Shown here: piece after piece, positions 35,835 through 45,816 of the stretch | Position numbering within the stretch: the first letter of the stretch is position 1 | Layout of the letters: each line of letters begins with the position of its first letter | Notes under the pieces: generated by a model | The model's database searches: none | Told to the model about the DNA's origin: nothing | Seen by the model: only the letters and a program-made list of their open reading frames with translations | Position numbers and translations under genes: made by a program | Assembly (NCBI RefSeq): GCF_023715705.1 | Contig: NZ_JAMBOS010000009.1 | Coordinates: forward strand, 1 to 64,000 | Direction: 5' to 3' | Length of the DNA stretch: 64,000 nt | Origin: Halalkalibacter oceani | GTDB lineage: Bacteria > Bacillota > Bacilli > Bacillales > Bacillaceae_D

Positions 35835-36700
35835 CAATGCTCGAGCGGCTGCTTGTTTTCGTCGAGAGTGAACCCCTCGCCGATGACATCCTGGACGTCG
35901 TTGACCGTAACGAAGGCGTGCGGGTCGATTTTCTCGACTAGTGTTTTCAGGCGGATGAGTTCATTGCGTCCGACTACACAGTACAGCACCTCCCGCTCAC
36001 TGTTTGTGAAGCTTCCTTTGCCTTTCAAAAGTGTGGCACCGCGATCCATTTCCTTGGCGATCGCCTCGGCAATTGCCTTACTGTGGTCGGAAATGATGAA
36101 AGAAGCCTTGGCGGAATAAGCGCCCTGCTGAATAAAGTCAATTACTTTCGCCGCAATAAAGACGGCGACGAGCGTATACATCGCCTCGCGATAATTCAAA
36201 TAAATGAGCGAAGATGTAATAACGGCCGCATCAAAGATGAACATCGTTTTTCCCATGCTCCAGCCGAGGTAGCGGAAGCCCAGTTTGGCGATAATATCAA
36301 CACCGCCAGTCGTCCCCCCATAGCGAAAGACAATCCCCAGTCCGACACCGATAAACACGCCGGCAAAAAGGGCGGCCAGCGTCATATCATCGCGTAGCGG
36401 AATGTGAATCAGCTGAACACGCTGAAAAAGCTCGAGAAACAGAGAAACGCTGAAGGTGCCGATCAAGGTGTAAATAAACGTTGTTCTCCCGAGGATTTTC
36501 CAGCCGATGAAAAAGAGCGGAATGTTCAACAGCAAATTTGAAATCGCCGGATTAAATTGAAAGACAAAATAAAGGATAAGTGTGATTCCGGTAAATCCGC
36601 CGTCGGCCAAATTATTTTCCATGTTAAAATAAACGAGCCCGAAGGATAAAATCGCCGAACCGAGAATAATAAATAGACTGTTTTTTACTTTTTTGCGCAT
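35834..36700 (-). CDS. ypjC: YitT family membrane protein (YpjC-like)
   Basis: 288 residues: five or six membrane helices in the first 160 residues (with NNLADGGFTGITLILYF and GGTTGGVDIIA, both typical of YitT) and a C-terminal DUF2179 domain (GAYSAKASFIISDHSKAIAEAI). B. subtilis ypjC is the positional counterpart, also minus strand. The frame stays open upstream to 36796, but ATG 36700 with AAAGGAGG about 12 bases before it is the best start. Function unknown. Confidence 0.88.
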   Translation of the reverse strand: MRKKVKNSLFIILGSAILSFGLVYFNMENNLADGGFTGITLILYFVFQFNPAISNLLLNIPLFFIGWKILGRTTFIYTLIGTFSVSLFLELFQRVQLIHIPLRDDMTLAALFAGVFIGVGLGIVFRYGGTTGGVDIIAKLGFRYLGWSMGKTMFIFDAAVITSSLIYLNYREAMYTLVAVFIAAKVIDFIQQGAYSAKASFIISDHSKAIAEAIAKEMDRGATLLKGKGSFTNSEREVLYCVVGRNELIRLKTLVEKIDPHAFVTVNDVQDVIGEGFTLDENKQPLEH

Positions 36701-36862
36701 AGAATAAAGTGTGCCTCCTTTGAGGAATGAAATCAGGCCAAAAGGAAAATATCCCCTATTATAGTCAGTATCACATTTTTTTTGCAAATGAAACATTAAG
36801 ATTTGTCAAAATCGTCCTGATTCGCTAACATGAATGAGTAGGAATGTGAGGTGACGACAGCA

Positions 36863-37210
36863 TTGAAGCAAAAAACGATGGAGGACATGCAAAAACAAGT
36901 TGATGATTATATCGGTCAATTTAAAGAAGGCTATTTCAGCCCGCTCGCTTTACTGGCAAGAATGAGTGAAGAGGTGGGTGAACTGGCGCGAGAAGTGAAT
37001 CATGTCTATGGAGAAAAACCAAAAAAAACAACGGAAGAACAGCGTTCCATGGAAGAGGAAATGGGGGACGTCCTCTTTGTTCTAATCTGTTTTGCAAATT
37101 CATTACATATTGATTTAGAAGAGGCATTTGACCGCGTCATGAATAAGTTTGAGACTCGCGATCATGACCGTTGGACAAGAATAGAAGAAGAAGGTGTCAG
37201 AGATGAGTAA
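36863..37210 (+). CDS. ypjD: MazG-like nucleotide pyrophosphohydrolase YpjD
   Basis: 115 residues of the all-alpha NTP pyrophosphatase fold, with the metal-binding [12 protein letters not shown] and [16 protein letters not shown] motifs. It aligns from the first residues with B. subtilis YpjD if TTG 36863 is used; GAGGTGA lies eight bases upstream. GTG 36851 is an alternative. It probably cleans up non-canonical nucleotides. Its end overlaps the dapB start. Confidence 0.9.
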   Translation: MKQKTMEDMQKQVDDYIGQFKEGYFSPLALLARMSEEVGELAREVNHVYGEKPKKTTEEQRSMEEEMGDVLFVLICFANSLHIDLEEAFDRVMNKFETRDHDRWTRIEEEGVRDE

Positions 37211-38003
37211 AGTAAAGATTGTTATTGCCGGCCCGCGCGGCAACATGGGAAAAGAAGCGGTGAAAATGGTCGAAGCGACGGACAGCTTTGAGCTGGTCGC
37301 TGCCGTTGATTCGAAGCATGACCAAATGCGATTATCGGAGATTGGCGAATTCGCAGCAATAGACGTTCCTGTTTATACAGATATGGAGCAGTGCTTCAGT
37401 GAGCACGAGCCGGATGTGCTAATTGATTTGACCGCGCCGGCTTTCGGGCGCAAGCATATGGAGCTGGCATTCGCCCATGGCGTACGTCCGGTCGTCGGGA
37501 CGACCGGCTTCTCGGAAAGCGATATTTCGAGCTTACGGGCGATTGCCGAAGAAAAACAGCTTGGGGCGATTATTGCGCCGAATTTTGCAATCGGGGCGAT
37601 TCTGATGATGAAATTTGCGAAGATGGCTGCCTATTATTTACCGGATGTCGAGATTATTGAACGTCATCATGACCGCAAGCTGGATGCGCCTTCCGGTACG
37701 GCTGTCAAAACGGCTGAGCTGATTAAGGAGGTTCGCGCGCAAAAGCAGCAGGGTCACCCTGAGGAGCATGAGGATCTCGCCGGGGCGCGCGGAGCCGACT
37801 ATGACGGCATGAAAATTCACAGCGTGCGTCTACCGGGACTTGTCGCCCATCAGGAGGTCATTTTCGGCGGGGAAGGCCAAACGTTGACGATCCGCCATGA
37901 TTCCTTGAACCGGGCCTCGTTTATGCCGGGAGTGAAGCTGGCGGTTGAGACCGTTCTTCAGCTCGATACGCTTGTCTACGGATTAGAACATATTATTGAA
38001 TAA
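37203..38003 (+). CDS. dapB: 4-hydroxy-tetrahydrodipicolinate reductase
   Basis: NAD(P)H-dependent step toward diaminopimelate, needed for peptidoglycan, lysine and spore dipicolinate. The 266 residues show the [13 protein letters not shown] dinucleotide loop, [18 protein letters not shown] and the catalytic [18 protein letters not shown] 37203 lies inside the end of ypjD after AAGAAGGTG. mgsA follows, the Bacillus order. Confidence 0.97.
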   Translation: MSKVKIVIAGPRGNMGKEAVKMVEATDSFELVAAVDSKHDQMRLSEIGEFAAIDVPVYTDMEQCFSEHEPDVLIDLTAPAFGRKHMELAFAHGVRPVVGTTGFSESDISSLRAIAEEKQLGAIIAPNFAIGAILMMKFAKMAAYYLPDVEIIERHHDRKLDAPSGTAVKTAELIKEVRAQKQQGHPEEHEDLAGARGADYDGMKIHSVRLPGLVAHQEVIFGGEGQTLTIRHDSLNRASFMPGVKLAVETVLQLDTLVYGLEHIIE

Positions 38004-38019
38004 AGGGAGAGAGAAGCTT

Positions 38020-38436
38020 ATGAGAATCGCGCTCATTGCTCATGATAAAAAGAAAGAAGAAATGGTACAGTTTGCCACTGCTTACCAGGCTGTACTGGCG
38101 AAGCATGAGTTATACGGAACCGGAACGACGGGGACGCGGATTATGGAAGCGACCGACCTGAAAGTAATCCGCTTTAAATCAGGTCCGCTTGGAGGGGATC
38201 AGCAAATTGGCGCGCTAGTGGCGGAGAACAAGTTTGACTTGATTTTATTTTTCCGCGACCCGCTAACGGCCCAGCCTCATGAACCAGATGTTTCAGCATT
38301 GATCCGGCTTTGTGACGTAAGACAGGTGCCTCTGGCGACAAATCTTGGAACGGCGGAAATTTTGATCAAGGGGTTGGAGCGGGGCGATTTCGCATGGCGT
38401 GAACAGGATAGCGATGATGAGTCAGGCAACACTTGA
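38020..38436 (+). CDS. mgsA: Methylglyoxal synthase
   Basis: Turns dihydroxyacetone phosphate into methylglyoxal as a glycolytic bypass. The 138 residues start [19 protein letters not shown] and include [14 protein letters not shown] (phosphate site), [14 protein letters not shown] (catalytic Asp) and [27 protein letters not shown] precedes ATG 38020. The detoxification thiol genes bshB1 and bshA follow directly and overlap, a sensible pairing. Confidence 0.97.
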   Translation: MRIALIAHDKKKEEMVQFATAYQAVLAKHELYGTGTTGTRIMEATDLKVIRFKSGPLGGDQQIGALVAENKFDLILFFRDPLTAQPHEPDVSALIRLCDVRQVPLATNLGTAEILIKGLERGDFAWREQDSDDESGNT

Positions 38437-39160
38437 TCTTCTCGCTTTTGGTGCTCATCCCGACGACGTCGAAATCGGCATGGGAGCGACATTGGCGAAG
38501 TACGCCGCCGCCGGCTACCGCGTCGGCATATGCAATTTGACGAAGGCCGAGCTTTCGTCAAATGGAACGGTCGAGCTACGCCAACAGGAGGCTGAGCAAG
38601 CCGCTGGCATTCTCGGAGTGAGCGAGCGCATTCAATTAAGCTTTGCTGATCGCGGATTGAAGCTGGCCGGCTATGAGCAGCTTGAGGAGCTTGTATCGGT
38701 CATTCGCCGCTACCGTCCAAGGCTGATCTTTTCGCCGTATATGGTCGACCGCCACCCTGATCACGGCGCCTGCAGCGAGCTGGTGAAAGAGGCGGCGTTT
38801 AATGCCGGGATTCACCGCTACCGCTGCAAGGAGAGCTTGCCTGCTTTTCGTCCGGAGGCTCATTATTTTTATTTCATTAACGGCTATGAGCATCCTGATT
38901 TTGTCCAGGAAACAACCGCTTTTATGGAGAAAAAAATACAGGCGCTGTCCGCCTATGAAAGCCAGTTTACAAACCGTGGGCAGGCGGTTGCGACCCCGCT
39001 TACAGATGGCTACATCACAACGGTCGAGGCGCGTGACCGGCTTTTCGGTAAGGAAGCCGGCGTACCTTTTGCCGAAGGGTTTATGAGCGGTCGGCCGCTG
39101 CTGCTTGGCGATTTGCTGGCTGGAAAGGAACTGAGGGATGAAGCTGAAAATCGGAATTAG
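38417..39160 (+). CDS. bshB1: Bacillithiol biosynthesis deacetylase BshB1
   Basis: Zinc-dependent LmbE-family enzyme that deacetylates GlcNAc-malate in bacillithiol synthesis. The 247 residues hold the metal motif [29 protein letters not shown], and [16 protein letters not shown] 38417 (AGGATA before it) overlaps mgsA by 20 bases; ATG 38414 is possible. bshA, coding the preceding step, overlaps its end. Confidence 0.95.
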   Translation: MSQATLDLLAFGAHPDDVEIGMGATLAKYAAAGYRVGICNLTKAELSSNGTVELRQQEAEQAAGILGVSERIQLSFADRGLKLAGYEQLEELVSVIRRYRPRLIFSPYMVDRHPDHGACSELVKEAAFNAGIHRYRCKESLPAFRPEAHYFYFINGYEHPDFVQETTAFMEKKIQALSAYESQFTNRGQAVATPLTDGYITTVEARDRLFGKEAGVPFAEGFMSGRPLLLGDLLAGKELRDEAENRN

Positions 39161-40271
39161 CTGTTACCCGACAGTAGGCGGCTCCGGCGTGATTGCGACT
39201 GAGCTTGGGAAGCTGCTGGCGGAGCGCGGACATGAGGTGCATTTTATTACGTCAAGCATGCCGTTTCGGCTTGATCGCGTCTATCCGAACATTTTCTATC
39301 ATGAGGTGGAAGTCAACCAATATTCGGTTTTTCAATACCCGCCATATGATTTGACGCTGGCCAGTAAAATGGCCGAAGTCGCCAAGCGTCAGAAGCTTGA
39401 TTTGATTCATGTTCATTACGCCGTTCCCCATGCGATTTGCGCGATTTTGGCGAAGCAAATGGCCGGCTATGATCTGAAAATTATGACGACGCTCCACGGC
39501 ACAGATATTACCGTACTTGGCTACGACCCGTCACTGAAGGATATTATCCGCTTTGGCATCGAGCAGTCTGATATGGTAACAGCTGTTTCCCATGATTTAG
39601 TGAAACAAACGTGTGAGCTGATTCAAACGGATAAACAGATTGAAACGGTCTATAATTTCATTGATGAACGGGTTTATACAAAACTTGATGTGGAGGAGCT
39701 GAAGCGGCATTATCATATTGCCGCGGATGAGCGGGTGCTGATTCACATTTCAAATTTCCGTCCGGTCAAGCGTGTCCCGGATATTGTTCGCAGCTTTGCT
39801 GAAATCGTCAAGCAGGTCAAGGCGAAATTATTATTGATCGGCAATGGACCTGATTTACAGGTGGCGAGAGATCTTGTCAAATCGCTCAAGCTTGAAGACC
39901 AGGTGCTGCTGCTTGGAAATCAGAAGCATATTGCAGAGCTGCTGTCGATGAGTGACTTAATGCTGTTGCTTAGTGAAAAGGAGAGCTTCGGCTTAGTCGC
40001 GCTTGAGGCAATGGCCTGTGGCGTACCCGTGATCGGCACGAACACAGGCGGTATTCCTGAAGTGGTGATTGATGGGGAAACCGGCTATTTATGCGAGGTC
40101 GGCGATATTGAATGCGTCGCACACCGCGCTCTGACTTTGCTCGAGGACGAGGAGCGGTATCAGACGTTTTCAAAAAAAGCGATGGAGCGCGTTGCCGCAA
40201 CATTCCATTCCCAACTCATAGTCTCCCGCTATGAGCAGCTTTATCAGCAAATGCTTGAGAATATGGCATGA
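39138..40271 (+). CDS. bshA: N-acetyl-alpha-D-glucosaminyl L-malate synthase BshA
   Basis: GT4-type glycosyltransferase, first step of bacillithiol synthesis from UDP-GlcNAc and malate. The 377 residues show [53 protein letters not shown], and the sugar-nucleotide motif [21 protein letters not shown]. The start overlaps bshB1 by 23 bases. Intact. Confidence 0.96.
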   Translation: MKLKIGISCYPTVGGSGVIATELGKLLAERGHEVHFITSSMPFRLDRVYPNIFYHEVEVNQYSVFQYPPYDLTLASKMAEVAKRQKLDLIHVHYAVPHAICAILAKQMAGYDLKIMTTLHGTDITVLGYDPSLKDIIRFGIEQSDMVTAVSHDLVKQTCELIQTDKQIETVYNFIDERVYTKLDVEELKRHYHIAADERVLIHISNFRPVKRVPDIVRSFAEIVKQVKAKLLLIGNGPDLQVARDLVKSLKLEDQVLLLGNQKHIAELLSMSDLMLLLSEKESFGLVALEAMACGVPVIGTNTGGIPEVVIDGETGYLCEVGDIECVAHRALTLLEDEERYQTFSKKAMERVAATFHSQLIVSRYEQLYQQMLENMA

Positions 40272-40289
40272 AGGAAAAGAGGAAATAAG

Positions 40290-41423
40290 ATGCAAAGCGC
40301 GTGGAAGGAAGCCTTACATCTCATTCAAACATTAGAGCGCCACGGCTATCAGGCTTATATCGTCGGTGGCGCTGTTCGTGATTGGCTGCTTGCCAAAAAT
40401 AGTGCTGATATCGATCTTGTAACTTCTGCCCGGCCGGAGGAGCTTGAGCAGGTTTTTGCGAAAACCTTTCAGATGAACACCGCCCATCAGACGGTCATCG
40501 TCCGTTCAAATGGTCACTTGTTTGAAGTGACGACGCTGCGCGGCGAGACGATCGAAGAAGATCTGTACCGGCGCGATATGACGATTAACAGCATCGCGCT
40601 GACTGCTGATGAAGCGGTGCTTGATCCGGCCGGAGGGCGCAAGGACCTCGAGCTCGGCAGGCTGCGCTCGGTTGATCCGCAAATCCGGATGACGGAGGAC
40701 CCGTTGCGGATGCTGCGCGTTTACCGGTTTGCGAGTCAGCTCGGCTTCGTGATTGACGGGGAGCTGCAGGAGGTCATTCAGCACAATAAAGAGAAAATCC
40801 GGCAGACAGCTGTTGAACGGATCACGAAGGAGTGGCTGAATCTGTTAAAGGGAAAAGCGCGTACCGCGGCGCTCGCTGACCTGCGCCGGTCGGGGCTGCA
40901 CCACGAACTGCCTGGTCTTTCAATAACTGAGGATCAGCTTGAGGCTCTCGCTAAGCTGCCGAGCTTTGAAGGAGCGGATGAAGCGCTCGTCTGGACCGCT
41001 TTTTTTCTCTGCCAAGGGGAGACGGAGGTCAATCCTGGCAGTCTGGCGCTTTCGAAAGCATCTGCACGGGCGATTCGTAAGCGGCTCTCTTATTTTCAAC
41101 TGCGTCGCGAGAAAAGCTGGTCGCCGTATGAGCTATATAGCGCTTCTCTTGAAGTGGCGCGCGATGTGGAAAGGCTGCGGAGCTGGTTCGGTTATCCGGA
41201 TGAAGCAGACGAGACGCTGCAGGCGATCTGGGACGGGCTCGTCTTGAAGCAGAAGAGCGACCTCGCGATCACCGGTCATGATTTGTTACAGGCGGGAAGA
41301 AAGCCTGGACCATGGCTCAAGCAGGAGCTGGAATGGGCCGAACGGGCCGTGCTCTCCGGACGTTTGCAAAATGACCGCCGGCAGATTATCGCGGCGCTTG
41401 AGGAAAGGAGGGAGACCGAATGA
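40290..41423 (+). CDS. cca: CCA-adding tRNA nucleotidyltransferase
   Basis: Adds or repairs the 3' CCA of tRNAs. The 377 residues begin with the class II polymerase-beta core YIVGGAVRDWLLAKNSADIDLVT, then RRDMTINSIA and EDPLRMLRVYRFASQLGF. The C-terminal body and tail domains are normal for Bacillus (papS). AAGAGGAAATA precedes the ATG. The stop overlaps the birA start (ATGA). Confidence 0.96.
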   Translation: MQSAWKEALHLIQTLERHGYQAYIVGGAVRDWLLAKNSADIDLVTSARPEELEQVFAKTFQMNTAHQTVIVRSNGHLFEVTTLRGETIEEDLYRRDMTINSIALTADEAVLDPAGGRKDLELGRLRSVDPQIRMTEDPLRMLRVYRFASQLGFVIDGELQEVIQHNKEKIRQTAVERITKEWLNLLKGKARTAALADLRRSGLHHELPGLSITEDQLEALAKLPSFEGADEALVWTAFFLCQGETEVNPGSLALSKASARAIRKRLSYFQLRREKSWSPYELYSASLEVARDVERLRSWFGYPDEADETLQAIWDGLVLKQKSDLAITGHDLLQAGRKPGPWLKQELEWAERAVLSGRLQNDRRQIIAALEERRETE

Positions 41424-42400
41424 AAGAAGCATTGTTGAAAATCTTCGCCGAGCATGAAGGGCAATTTCTATCAGGGGAGAAGATCAGTCAGCAGCTTGGC
41501 TGCTCGCGCACGGCGATTTGGAAGCATATTGATGAACTGCGGAAAAACGGCTATCAGCTTGAATCAGCACCGCGCAAAGGCTACCGGCTTGTTTCCAAGC
41601 CTGATGATATTCAGCCGCATGAAGTGAAGGTCAGCTTGCAAACGAAGCGGCTCGGCCAGGAGCAAACCTATTATGAAGCGGTATCGTCGACGCAGTCAAT
41701 CGCTCACCGTCTTGCCCAGGAAGGGGCGCGGGAAGGGCATCTCGTTCTTGCCAATGAGCAGACCGCCGGAAAAGGGCGGCTCGGACGGAAATGGTATTCC
41801 CGTGCCGGCTCAACAATTTCAATGAGTCTGATCCTGCGACCTGAGCTTCCACCGCAGCGCACCCCGCAGCTGACATTGCTGGCCGCTGTTGCCGTCGTCC
41901 GGGCGCTCAGACAGCAAACAGGGATCGACTGTTCGATTAAATGGCCGAATGATATTTTGATTAATGGCAAAAAGCTCGTCGGTATTTTGACGGAAATGCA
42001 GTCAGAACCGGACGTTGTGCATTCTGTCATTGTCGGCATCGGTATCAATGTCAACCAAAAACCGGCTGATTTCGCTGATGAAATTGAACAGGTAGCAACG
42101 TCATTGGCAATCGAAAAAGGCGAAAGTATCAAGCGGGCGCCATTAATCGCGGCGATTCTGAATCAATTTGAAGTGTTGTACGAGCTCTATATCAGCTCGG
42201 GCTTTTCGGCGGTCCGTTCTCTCTGGGAGGCGCATTCGATCAGCATCGGAACGTATCTTTATGCGCGGACGATGAAGGAAGTCATTTACGGCTACGCCGA
42301 GGGAATCACCGATGAAGGAGCGCTTTTATTAAAAGATCAAGCGGGTAAAACCCATCAGATCTACTCAGCTGATATCGAAATTGCTTCCCACCCGACGTAA
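41420..42400 (+). CDS. birA: Biotin-[acetyl-CoA carboxylase] ligase / biotin repressor BirA
   Basis: Attaches biotin to carboxylases and, with its helix-turn-helix, represses biotin genes. The 326 residues have the N-terminal HTH (LSGEKISQQLGCSRTAIWKHI), the adenylation motif GKGRLGRKWYSRAGSTISMS, IKWPNDILINGKK and the C-terminal SH3-like domain. It is coupled to cca by an ATGA overlap. Confidence 0.96.
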   Translation: MKEALLKIFAEHEGQFLSGEKISQQLGCSRTAIWKHIDELRKNGYQLESAPRKGYRLVSKPDDIQPHEVKVSLQTKRLGQEQTYYEAVSSTQSIAHRLAQEGAREGHLVLANEQTAGKGRLGRKWYSRAGSTISMSLILRPELPPQRTPQLTLLAAVAVVRALRQQTGIDCSIKWPNDILINGKKLVGILTEMQSEPDVVHSVIVGIGINVNQKPADFADEIEQVATSLAIEKGESIKRAPLIAAILNQFEVLYELYISSGFSAVRSLWEAHSISIGTYLYARTMKEVIYGYAEGITDEGALLLKDQAGKTHQIYSADIEIASHPT

Positions 42401-42405
42401 CTTTC

Positions 42406-42414
42406 TGTTATACT
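42406..42414 (+). promoter_or_regulatory. Extended -10 promoter of the pan operon
   Basis: TGTTATACT lies just after the birA stop, with TTCCCA 18 bases upstream as a weak -35. A transcript from here would have a leader of about 230 bases. Confidence 0.5.
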
Positions 42415-42420
42415 TTTGAT

Positions 42421-42651
42421 GAAATGGGCAGTATCGTCAAGAACTGCACCAACACTTAAAGGCTAATCGGATAAATGATCTGCCTTGATCCATGTTGGAC
42501 TAGGACAGAGGGATTCAGCTGGCTATCAGACGCAATTTCGCCGTGGCGGAATCGCTTCTTTCACATGAGCATCCTTCTTCCCTGATTGTGAAGTGGGATT
42601 TTTTTGTGTCGTCTGGCTGAAGCTCTCCTTTTAAAAAAAGGAGGAAAACGA
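42421..42651 (+). promoter_or_regulatory. Long structured leader of panB
   Basis: No ORF of note. It contains a TTCGCC/GGCGGAA-type hairpin, then alternative stems around 42556-42608 (TTCACA / TGTGAA, or GCATCC with GGGAT) followed by seven T residues. Last comes an 8-bp hairpin, CTCCTTTT (42625-42632) / AAAAGGAG (42636-42643), that buries the panB ribosome site. No T-box or known riboswitch core was recognised. Confidence 0.45.
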
Positions 42652-43491
42652 ATGAAAACGACTGCTGGATTAAGAAAAATGAAGGAAAACAAGGAAAAAA
42701 TTACGATGATGACGGCTTATGATGCGCCATCGGCAAAGCTCGTCGAGCAGGCTGGAATGGATATGATTCTTGTTGGCGATTCGCTTGGAATGGTCGTCCT
42801 CGGCTATGATTCGACGATTCCGGTCACAACGGAAGACATGCTGCTGCATAGCAGGGCAGTGAGACGGGGAGCAAGAGATACCTTCGTTGTCGTTGACTTT
42901 CCTTTTTTATCATATCAAACCGATCGGACGGAAGCATTCCGCTATGCGCAAAGAGTGATGCAGGAAGCAGGCGCCAATGCTGTCAAGCTTGAAGGGGCGG
43001 GGGAAGCCGTGATGACGCTTGTCGAGGAGCTTACCGCAGCTGGCGTCCCAGTAATGGGTCACTTAGGGTTGACTCCGCAATCGGTTGAGGTGCTCGGTGG
43101 CTACCGCGTTCAGGGGAAGAGCCGGGAAGCAGCGGAACAATTACTGGCTGACGCCAAAGCGCTTGAGACAGCAGGCGCCTTCGCCCTCGTTGTCGAGTGC
43201 GTACCGGAGCCGGTCGGCGCGCTGCTAAGTGAAACGTGTCAAATTCCGATCATCGGCATTGGCGCCGGGGTACAGACGGATGGCCAGGTCCTCGTTTATC
43301 ATGATGTCCTCGGCTATGGCGATGTTCACGTCCCTAAATTTGTCAAGCGTTATGCGGAGCTTTCCCCAGTGATTGAAGACGCGTTGAAAGCGTATGTTCA
43401 TGACGTAAAGGAAGGGATCTTCCCCGGGGAAGAACACCGGTTTACAATGAAGGAAGAAGAGCTTGCTGCTCTGTATGGAGGAAGCAAGTAA
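42652..43491 (+). CDS. panB: 3-methyl-2-oxobutanoate hydroxymethyltransferase
   Basis: First enzyme of pantothenate synthesis, forming ketopantoate. The 279 residues contain [58 protein letters not shown] and [22 protein letters not shown] 42652 follows AAAGGAGGAAAAC. The stop overlaps panC (TAATG). Confidence 0.97.
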   Translation: MKTTAGLRKMKENKEKITMMTAYDAPSAKLVEQAGMDMILVGDSLGMVVLGYDSTIPVTTEDMLLHSRAVRRGARDTFVVVDFPFLSYQTDRTEAFRYAQRVMQEAGANAVKLEGAGEAVMTLVEELTAAGVPVMGHLGLTPQSVEVLGGYRVQGKSREAAEQLLADAKALETAGAFALVVECVPEPVGALLSETCQIPIIGIGAGVQTDGQVLVYHDVLGYGDVHVPKFVKRYAELSPVIEDALKAYVHDVKEGIFPGEEHRFTMKEEELAALYGGSK

Positions 43492-44348
43492 TGAAAATTG
43501 TCGAGACGATTTCCGCCATCCGTGAAGAAGTACGCAAGCTAAAAGCAGAAGGCCGCTCGATCGGCTTAGTTCCGACAATGGGCTTTTTACATGAAGGTCA
43601 TCTCAGTTTGATTGAAGCGGCGCGGGCCAAGCATGATGTTGTGGTGGTGAGTATATTTGTCAATCCGTTGCAATTCGGTCCAAATGAAGATTTTGAGCGT
43701 TATCCGCGGGATCTCGACCGTGATGAGCGTCTTGCGCGAAATAGCGGTGTCGATATTCTGTTCTGCCCGCCAGTGGAGGAGATGTATCCCGGCGAAACGG
43801 CGATGACGATCCATGTTACAAAAGGGGTCGATGTGTTATGCGGAGCCAGCCGCCCGGGCCACTTTGACGGGGTTGCGACCGTGGTGATGAAGCTGTTTCA
43901 GCTGACTGCGCCGGATGAAGCGTTCTTTGGTCAAAAGGATGCGCAGCAGGTCGCAGTCATCATCAATATGGTCAGGACGTTTAACGTTCCTGTTAACATT
44001 GTCAGCTGTCCGACTGTACGCGAGGAGGATGGCCTCGCCAAAAGCTCGCGCAACGTTTATTTAACCGAACAAGAGCGGCAGGAAGCGTCATTTTTGTATC
44101 AGGCGCTGCGGAAGGCGGCTGAACGGGCACAAGCGGGAGAACACGACCGTGAACGGCTGCTTCAGTATCTAACCGGGCTGCTCGAGGGCGGCAGCGGAAC
44201 GATTGATTATGTCGAGGCATTATCTTACCCTGCGCTTGAAAGACAGGAAAAGCTTGGAGGACGGATCATACTAGCCGTTGCGTATCACTATACAAAAGCT
44301 CGATTAATTGATAATATCATCATCGAGCTTGACAGAGAGGAGGCTTAG
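43491..44348 (+). CDS. panC: Pantothenate synthetase
   Basis: ATP-dependent condensation of pantoate with beta-alanine. The 285 residues carry [18 protein letters not shown] (the HIGH-like motif), [33 protein letters not shown] and [11 protein letters not shown] (KMSKS-like). Overlaps panB and is followed after two bases by panD. Confidence 0.97.
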   Translation: MKIVETISAIREEVRKLKAEGRSIGLVPTMGFLHEGHLSLIEAARAKHDVVVVSIFVNPLQFGPNEDFERYPRDLDRDERLARNSGVDILFCPPVEEMYPGETAMTIHVTKGVDVLCGASRPGHFDGVATVVMKLFQLTAPDEAFFGQKDAQQVAVIINMVRTFNVPVNIVSCPTVREEDGLAKSSRNVYLTEQERQEASFLYQALRKAAERAQAGEHDRERLLQYLTGLLEGGSGTIDYVEALSYPALERQEKLGGRIILAVAYHYTKARLIDNIIIELDREEA

Positions 44349-44350
44349 CT

Positions 44351-44734
44351 ATGTTTCGGACTATGATGAAAGCAAAGATTCATCGCGCTCGCGTGACAGA
44401 GTCGAATCTTAACTATGTTGGCAGCATTACGATTGATGAGGATATTATGGATGCCGTCGATATTCTTGAAAATGAAAAGGTGCAAATTGTCAATAATAAC
44501 AATGGTGCCCGCTTTGAAACGTATGTCATCAAAGGTGAAAGAGGAAGCGGCGTTCTCTGTCTAAACGGTGCGGCGGCCCGTCTCGTCCAGGAAGGGGATG
44601 TCGTGATCGTCATTTCCTACGCGCTCGTTCCTGAAGAAAAGGTGAAGTCGCACACACCGCGAGTGGCGATTATGGATGAAAACAATCAGATTGTCGAAAT
44701 GTTACGTTCAGAGCCAGCTTCTACCGTGCTCTAA
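44351..44734 (+). CDS. panD: Aspartate 1-decarboxylase
   Basis: Makes beta-alanine using a pyruvoyl group formed by self-cleavage. The cleavage site Gly24-Ser25 (NYVGSITID) is present, as is [13 protein letters not shown] and [13 protein letters not shown]. The 127 residues match B. subtilis PanD. AGAGGAGG precedes the ATG. It ends the pan operon. Confidence 0.98.
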   Translation: MFRTMMKAKIHRARVTESNLNYVGSITIDEDIMDAVDILENEKVQIVNNNNGARFETYVIKGERGSGVLCLNGAAARLVQEGDVVIVISYALVPEEKVKSHTPRVAIMDENNQIVEMLRSEPASTVL

Positions 44735-44744
44735 TCCGCATATT

Positions 44745-44800
44745 CCCCTCTGTTTCGATGAACACTTTGATTAAAAAGCCATCGAGAGGAGGGGTTTTTT
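44745..44800 (+). terminator. panD terminator that overlaps the next ribosome site
   Basis: CCCCTC with TCGATG (44745-44760) pairs with CATCGA and GAGGGG (44780-44794), then TTTTTT. The 3' arm is also the GAGGAGGGG ribosome site of the TPR gene starting at 44802. Confidence 0.7.
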
Positions 44801-44801
44801 G

Positions 44802-45806
44802 ATGGATTGGTTCACGTCGTGGCACGCTCTCTATCAACAAACAGAAAAGAAGTGGGCGTTTTTAAGCCCGAATGAACAAAAGAAGCAGCTGACCTATCTT
44901 GAAGAGACGGCCGGTACATTGCTTGATGAATGGACGCAAATGGATGAGCTCGTTCAGAAGCTGCGTGAGGAAGGGACAGAGCAAGGTGAACTTCCGCGTT
45001 ATCAATCGACCGGCACGGTGTATTATCAGCTTGAGATGTTTACGAAAGCGGCCGAGACGTTGCAAACAGAGCAGGCCGGCGGGGATGAGGAGGATTTACG
45101 CCTGCTTTATACCGGGTTTGCTTTCCTTTTTGCCGAAAACGAGCAAAAAGCCCAGGAATTGTTTCTTTATCTCGTTCACGCTGCCCGAAAAAAAGTTTTT
45201 CAGCATTTTGCCTATATTGGTTTAGGCTGTATTCACGCCCGCCGCCAATGCTTTGAGGAAGCGATCGTCTGTTTTGAGCGGGCAAATCAGCTTATCACGA
45301 CGGCGGATGTCGTGTATAATTTAGGCGTGTGTTATTACGTTCAAGAAGCGTTCCACCTAGCTGAAGCCTATTTTCTCGATTATATTGAGCAGGTGACCGA
45401 GGATGAAGAAGCTTACTTCTTTCTTGGCTGCTGCCAATGGTTGAAAGGGGACAAAGAAGCGGCCTGGGTCTCCTGGCTGACGAGCATTCATGTAGCGGAA
45501 TCGACGACTTCTTTGCTCGCTCTGGCGCATGTCTGCGAATGGCATGGCTATCATCAAACGGCGGTCCACTGCTATAAGCGGATCCAGGAAAGTGAAGGCG
45601 TGGAGCAGAAGGTGCTTCATGGACTTGCCTGGAATTATGCCTTGACCGGAGAAGTAAAAAAAGCGATGGTGACGTTCCGAAAAGCATTGCAATTTGACCC
45701 ATTCAATTCCGATATCCGTTCCTCGATCGGCTGGCTTGAGCAGAATTGGCCCGAGGAAGAATGGGGTTCGCTGCTCGGAGCGGGGAAGAACGGCTTGATT
45801 AATTGA
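44802..45806 (+). CDS. TPR-repeat protein of unknown function
   Basis: A 334-residue soluble, acidic protein with tetratricopeptide-like helix pairs in the last two thirds (for example FAYIGLGCIHARRQCFEEAI, YNLGVCYYVQEAFHLAEAYF, GLAWNYALTGEVKKAMVTF). The first 90 residues are helical without repeats. No enzyme motif. B. subtilis has panD followed directly by dinG, so this gene is extra. Its ribosome site is the arm of the upstream terminator, and it ends 10 bases before dinG. Confidence 0.8.
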   Translation: MDWFTSWHALYQQTEKKWAFLSPNEQKKQLTYLEETAGTLLDEWTQMDELVQKLREEGTEQGELPRYQSTGTVYYQLEMFTKAAETLQTEQAGGDEEDLRLLYTGFAFLFAENEQKAQELFLYLVHAARKKVFQHFAYIGLGCIHARRQCFEEAIVCFERANQLITTADVVYNLGVCYYVQEAFHLAEAYFLDYIEQVTEDEEAYFFLGCCQWLKGDKEAAWVSWLTSIHVAESTTSLLALAHVCEWHGYHQTAVHCYKRIQESEGVEQKVLHGLAWNYALTGEVKKAMVTFRKALQFDPFNSDIRSSIGWLEQNWPEEEWGSLLGAGKNGLIN

Positions 45807-45816
45807 GGTGCAATCC

